In this document: one piece after another, positions 35,225-38,439 of the stretch
Position numbering within the stretch: position 1 is the stretch's first letter
How the letters are laid out: the number at the start of each line of letters is the position of its first letter
DNA from: Oscillospiraceae bacterium
Lineage (GTDB): Bacteria > Bacillota > Clostridia > Saccharofermentanales > Saccharofermentanaceae
Length of the DNA: 38,439 bases
Assembly (NCBI GenBank): GCA_902802325.1
Contig: CADCLV010000015.1
Span: 1 to 38,439 of the forward strand
Direction: 5' to 3'
Position numbers and translations under genes: made by a program
The notes under the pieces: generated by a model
Databases searched by the model: none
Told to the model about the DNA's origin: nothing
What the model saw: only the letters and a program-made list of their open reading frames with translations

Positions 35225-35253
35225 ATGATACAATGAAGAAGCGTTGTTGGCAA
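35225..35253 (-). promoter_or_regulatory. rpsB: Promoter of rpsB-tsf
   Basis: Minus-strand TTGCCA (plus 35248-35253), 17-bp spacer, TATCAT (35225-35230); each box matches consensus at 5 of 6 positions. Confidence 0.7.
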
Positions 35254-35314
35254 GAGTTTTTCCGTATTTTCTTGCCCTTACGGTAGATTTTATTATATAG
35301 GAGGCCATTTCCCT

Positions 35315-36649
35315 ATGAGTATACTCTCAGATATTGAAAAAAACACCTTTTCTTCTCTTCTTTCCGATCTGGTAAGTATTGCCAGTGTCAAAGGAGAACC
35401 GCAGGAAGGCGCACCTTATGGTCCGCTTCCGAAGGCGGCACTGTCCTATTTACTTGAAAGAGCCGAAAAAGACGGCTTCACCGCTGTTAATGTAGGAGAT
35501 AAGGCCGGCTATATCCAGTGGGGCAGCAAAGGCCCGCTTCTTGCGATCCTGGGTCATCTTGATGTGGTTCCGGAAGGGGAAGGCTGGGAAACTCCTGCTT
35601 TTTCTCTGACTGAGACCGAGACACACTTCGCCGGACGTGGCGTGATCGACGATAAAGGACCCGTACTCTCTGCGTATATGGCGATGCTGCGTTTCCAGAA
35701 GAATCATCCGGATCCGGATTTCCGAGTCCGTCTCATTGTCGGTACCGACGAGGAACATGGCTCCTCCTGCATGGTCCGTTATTGCGAGACCGAAGAGCTT
35801 CCGGATATCGGCTTCACCCCGGATGCGGAATTCCCCTGCATCTTTGCTGAAAAAGGCATTTACCAGATGCATTTTTCCGGAAAACCGACAAAGGATTACA
35901 GTATGCATGGCGGAAATGCGGCCAATATGGTTCCGCCGTCCTGCAAAGCAATTATCACTTCTTCCGGAAATGCACTTCAGACAAAGGGACTTCAGGCTCA
36001 CGCCTCCCATCCGGATCTGGGCATAAATGCCATCGACCTGATGCTGAACGAGCTTCCGGAAGAGATCCTTTCTTCCTCCCCTGTTCTTCTTCTCATGAAG
36101 AAATACTTCAGTTTCGAATCGCAAAACCGCTTTGCCGGTTTCTTCCAGGAAGACATTTCCGGCCCGATGACTACCAATGTCGGCATCGTAAATATCGACG
36201 AGAACGAATGCAGCCTCCACGTGGACATCCGTTTCCCGGTCAATACGAAAGCCGAAGATGTACGCCAAAAGCTCAACGAGATCGCCTCGGAATTCGGTGT
36301 CGAGGTAGTGGATGACGGAGTCCAGCCGCCGCTTTTCAAAGATAAGTCTTCCCGTCAGATCGAGATCCTGACAGGCATCTATGGAAAGTATCAGGAGCAG
36401 TTCGACTTTATCCCGGAAGAAAAAGAAGCACGGCAGAACGAACTTTCCAAGGAAGTGGCTCCGATTGCCATCGGCGGGGGAACATACGCCAGAACTATGC
36501 CGAACATCGTCGCTTTCGGTCCTCAGCTCCCATGGGCGAAGGATCAGTGCCACCAGGCGAATGAATCTATCTTGAAGAAAAATTTGTACCTCCTCGTACC
36601 GATGTACGAAGAGGCACTGGAAAAGCTTGGTCAAAGTCTGATCAAATAA
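35315..36649 (+). CDS. pepV: M20-family metallo-dipeptidase (PepV/Sapep type)
   Basis: A 444-aa cytoplasmic di-zinc peptidase that probably hydrolyses dipeptides from imported peptides. The M20 active site is clear: GHLDVVPEGEGW (first zinc ligand His and catalytic Asp), FAGRGVIDDKGPVLS (bridging Asp), GTDEEHGSSCM (catalytic Glu and zinc ligand), and FTPDAEFP. The lid/dimerisation domain follows from about residue 190, and the last His ligand is probably in the GGGTYARTMPN region or nearby. Start ATG 35315 has GGAGG 10 bases upstream. It is divergent from rpsB and its stop lies 2 bases from that of the convergent NlpC/P60 gene. Confidence 0.9.
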   Translation: MSILSDIEKNTFSSLLSDLVSIASVKGEPQEGAPYGPLPKAALSYLLERAEKDGFTAVNVGDKAGYIQWGSKGPLLAILGHLDVVPEGEGWETPAFSLTETETHFAGRGVIDDKGPVLSAYMAMLRFQKNHPDPDFRVRLIVGTDEEHGSSCMVRYCETEELPDIGFTPDAEFPCIFAEKGIYQMHFSGKPTKDYSMHGGNAANMVPPSCKAIITSSGNALQTKGLQAHASHPDLGINAIDLMLNELPEEILSSSPVLLLMKKYFSFESQNRFAGFFQEDISGPMTTNVGIVNIDENECSLHVDIRFPVNTKAEDVRQKLNEIASEFGVEVVDDGVQPPLFKDKSSRQIEILTGIYGKYQEQFDFIPEEKEARQNELSKEVAPIAIGGGTYARTMPNIVAFGPQLPWAKDQCHQANESILKKNLYLLVPMYEEALEKLGQSLIK

Positions 36650-36651
36650 GG

Positions 36652-38073
36652 TCAGATCAATCTTCTTACCGTAACGACCGCCATCATGGGGACATAGTCT
36701 TCAATGATGCAGCCGTTGCTGGTGGAAGCGTGGATCACAACACCATTTCCGCAATAAAGACTGACGTGATCAACACGGCCGTCACCGTTATAGTCGTGAC
36801 AGAAGATATCACCGGGCTTTCTCTCTTCTGATGTGACATCCTCGCCCATCTCTGCAATAGATGCAGACTGATGCGGAAGTGAAATGCCGTAATAACGGGC
36901 ATATACATACATCAGGAATCCGGAACAATCCATACCATCCAGATTGGCGCCACCGTAAACATACGGAACCACACCTACAAAAGCTCTGGCATAAGTCAAA
37001 AGATCACAGGAATCCGGGCTTGGAATATCCGGCGTACCTCTGCTTTGAGAGCCTTCACTCGGTTCATCCGAAGACTCAGACGGTGTCTCTGTCTCAGATG
37101 TCTGCGGTCTGGTTGTGGTAGTCTCTGTCTCTTCTTCGTCAACAAACTTCTCATCACTTACCAGGGATGCCTTTACATATCCGCCGTCAGAAAGCTCGAA
37201 CCAGCCGTTATCTGTACGGGCAACCACTTCGACCGATTCATTGCGGGAAAGCTTTCTCTGTACAGAATAGGTCGTATCCGGACCGGAACGGACATTGACT
37301 TCACCGGCAGAATAATAAGTTCCGGATTCAGCTGTCTTACTGATCGTCGGTTCCGGAGTCGGGGTCGGTTCCGGCTTACTTGTCTCTTCCGAGACAGGCT
37401 TCGGAGTCGGAGTCGGCTCGGGTGTCGGTGTCTTTTCCGCCTTCGGTTTCGGTGTCGGTGTCGGAGTCGGAGTTTCTGTCGGCACCGGTGTCGGGGTAGC
37501 TACCGCTTCCGATGTCAGTTTATCCGAAAGAACATATCCACGAACAACAGTCTCATTTTCAGCGACAAATTCGATCTGCGACCAGGAAGAACCTTCACCG
37601 GTACGGGTAACAGGATCACCCAAAACAATCGTTCCGACGACTTCTGCATCTGCATCCGGCTCGGATCTGACAGCCAGAGTCTGAACAAAGACAAACATCG
37701 TCTCATCCTTCGGTTCGAAAGCAGATACATCCAGAAGCTCAACAGAAATACCATCGCGGTCCGTCTGCTCAGAAATCACAAATGTATCTTTTTCCAGAGA
37801 AGACATGTTCAGATCACCCTGAGCATCGGTAAATACAACACCGCTGCCAGCAATATTCGGGGACTGGCCGGCCACCATTGCTAAAGTTTGTTCCGAAGGA
37901 ACCTGAAGACAGATATCAGAAGCGTGGCCTATGGGAACGATAATACTCGAGACCACAGTAAAGGAAGCTGCCATAACAAGAGATACCATCTTAACGGCCC
38001 GCTTCATCCGGCGCTGCCGATTCCGGAATAAGATATCTTCAGCGCTGATTCTTTTCTCTGTTTCTTTCTTCAA
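36652..38073 (-). CDS. Secreted or membrane-anchored NlpC/P60 peptidoglycan hydrolase with two SH3 domains
   Basis: A 473-aa wall hydrolase, probably a gamma-D-glutamyl-diamino acid endopeptidase. A basic N-terminus leads to a hydrophobic signal or anchor at about 27-50; SH3-like domain 1 at about 127-188 (LAVRSEPD); a Thr/Pro spacer of about 55 residues; SH3-like domain 2 at about 252-307 (VNVRSGPDTTYS); a Ser/Thr/Glu linker; and the NlpC/P60 domain at about 356-473 with Cys383 (MDCSGF), His436 (DHVSLY) and His448. I start at TTG 38073, 5 bases after GGAGG; a frame reaching 38187 would cross the promoter. The long Pro/Thr spacer probably spans the wall. Confidence 0.93.
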   Translation of the reverse strand: MKKETEKRISAEDILFRNRQRRMKRAVKMVSLVMAASFTVVSSIIVPIGHASDICLQVPSEQTLAMVAGQSPNIAGSGVVFTDAQGDLNMSSLEKDTFVISEQTDRDGISVELLDVSAFEPKDETMFVFVQTLAVRSEPDADAEVVGTIVLGDPVTRTGEGSSWSQIEFVAENETVVRGYVLSDKLTSEAVATPTPVPTETPTPTPTPKPKAEKTPTPEPTPTPKPVSEETSKPEPTPTPEPTISKTAESGTYYSAGEVNVRSGPDTTYSVQRKLSRNESVEVVARTDNGWFELSDGGYVKASLVSDEKFVDEEETETTTTRPQTSETETPSESSDEPSEGSQSRGTPDIPSPDSCDLLTYARAFVGVVPYVYGGANLDGMDCSGFLMYVYARYYGISLPHQSASIAEMGEDVTSEERKPGDIFCHDYNGDGRVDHVSLYCGNGVVIHASTSNGCIIEDYVPMMAVVTVRRLI

Positions 38074-38118
38074 AATAACCTCCAAAAATCGTGATGCTTC
38101 ACGAACACTTGCAGAATA

Positions 38119-38147
38119 ATTATACCGTACTCCACCCCCTCTGAAAA
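38119..38147 (-). promoter_or_regulatory. Promoter of the NlpC/P60 gene
   Basis: Minus-strand TTTTCA (plus 38142-38147), 17-bp spacer and perfect TATAAT (38119-38124), about 45 bases before the TTG start. Confidence 0.7.
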
Positions 38148-38165
38148 CAATTGTGACACAATTGT
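38147..38165. promoter_or_regulatory. 19-bp perfect palindrome abutting the -35 box, candidate operator
   Basis: ACAATTGTGACACAATTGT: 9-bp arms around a single base, sharing one base with the -35 of the NlpC/P60 promoter. The size and position fit a dimeric regulator. Confidence 0.6.
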
Positions 38166-38343
38166 AATATACCGCCCTTCTGAGCACATAATTCGCAAAG
38201 CGATTTTAGGCGGATTTTCAAATGTTTTGATATCCAAAGAAATTGCATAGATAATCCTCTATGTCAAAATATTGATATTTGAAAAGTCTCGTATTCCATT
38301 CAGCAGTTCTTTTCGCTGCGTCATACCAGCTCATGGAAAAGCA
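38166..38343. other. Non-coding region between the NlpC/P60 promoter and the intron
   Basis: AT-rich, no gene seen. It holds a nested set of inverted repeats: TTTTCAAAT 38215-38223 with 38277-38285, TTTTGA 38225-38230 with 38264-38269, and CATAGA 38246-38251 with TCTATG 38258-38263. Confidence 0.5.
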
Positions 38344-38439
38344 ATCGAGTAGGGGGAATTTAATCCCCCTCTCACACCACCGTACGTGCCGTTCGGCATA
38401 CGGCGGTTCAACTTAACTTCAAAGCGTGGCGCTCATTGT
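38344..38439 (-). mobile_element. Group II intron, 3' end only (domains V and VI), cut by the window edge
   Basis: Read on the minus strand, 38407-38376 folds as domain V: an 8-bp lower stem ACCGCCGU/ACGGUGGU that contains a CGC triad, a 2-base bulge, and an upper UGCC/GGCA hairpin. It is followed by a domain VI-like hairpin (AGGGGGA/UCCCCCU, 38351-38370) and a UACUCGAU 3' end near 38344. The sequence matches the typical end of bacterial group II introns encoding a reverse transcriptase. Upstream, a minus-strand frame stays open from the edge to a TGA at 38408-38410 and could be the last residues of the maturase, but only nine codons are visible. Confidence 0.8.

Noticed and set aside
35272..35299. 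TTGCCC-16-TATATA as the dipeptidase promoter
   Set aside because: The -10 would overlap the Shine-Dalgarno, so the transcript would start after it; the true promoter is probably elsewhere.
35450..36634. A 394-codon minus-strand frame opposite the dipeptidase gene
   Set aside because: The plus-strand frame has all M20 catalytic motifs; the antisense product has none.
36625..36675. TGATC/GATCA repeat at the dipeptidase-NlpC/P60 junction as a bidirectional terminator
   Set aside because: Only 5 bp of pairing and no T run on either strand.
37340..37500. Short-period tandem repeat (GGTGTCGGAGTC-like) resembling a satellite or CRISPR-like array
   Set aside because: It encodes the Thr-Pro spacer of the NlpC/P60 protein; there are no separate spacers, and the period follows codons. 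The same applies to 12180-12280 in the kinase tail.

Overview
The window looks like a chromosomal segment from a low-to-mid GC Firmicute, most likely of class Clostridia. Evidence is the PolC-type replicative polymerase, the PASTA-domain Ser/Thr kinase with its PP2C phosphatase, the MEP isoprenoid genes dxr and ispG, strong GGAGG ribosome binding sites, and the gene orders infC-rpmI-rplT, rpsB-tsf, pyrH-frr-uppS-cdsA-dxr-rseP-ispG-polC and priA-def-fmt-rsmB-rlmN-prpC-kinase-rsgA-rpe-thiN. Almost everything is on the minus strand. Only a class I aminotransferase and an M20 dipeptidase are on the plus strand. No tRNA, rRNA, CRISPR array, prophage or transposase gene was seen.

Layout from left to right. 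71-2297: phosphatidylserine decarboxylase (with an exact 48-bp internal tandem duplication) behind a membrane acyltransferase. 2298-2679: non-coding, with a 14-bp perfect hairpin. 2680-7600: a minus-strand operon that reads infC, rpmI, rplT, a TrmH/SpoU RNA methyltransferase, two RCK potassium-channel regulators and the TrkH/KtrB channel; it starts at a near-consensus promoter, runs through an attenuator-like leader and begins infC at an ATC codon. 7597-8467: two DUF805 membrane proteins in tandem. 8672-9847: aminotransferase on plus.

9848-33251: a long, very tightly packed minus-strand cluster running (in transcription order) histidine phosphatase, pyrH, frr, uppS, cdsA, dxr, rseP, ispG, polC, priA, def, fmt, rsmB, rlmN, prpC, PASTA kinase, rsgA, rpe, thiN. 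It links ribosome recycling, undecaprenyl phosphate and phospholipid precursor synthesis, DNA replication and restart, initiator-tRNA formylation and deformylation, rRNA modification, and growth-related Ser/Thr phosphorylation. A hairpin plus U7 between frr and uppS may split or attenuate it. 33329-35253: rpsB-tsf with its own promoter, structured leader and terminator. 35315-36649: plus-strand dipeptidase. 36652-38073: secreted NlpC/P60 hydrolase with two SH3 domains, its promoter abutting a 19-bp palindrome. 38344-38439: the 3' end (domains V and VI) of a minus-strand group II intron cut by the window edge.

Most of the window is core housekeeping sequence. The points that deserve a second look are the infC leader switch with the AUC start, the PASTA kinase carrying an InlB-type repeat and a proline tail, the psd duplication, the frr-uppS attenuator, the palindrome at the NlpC/P60 promoter and the intron end.
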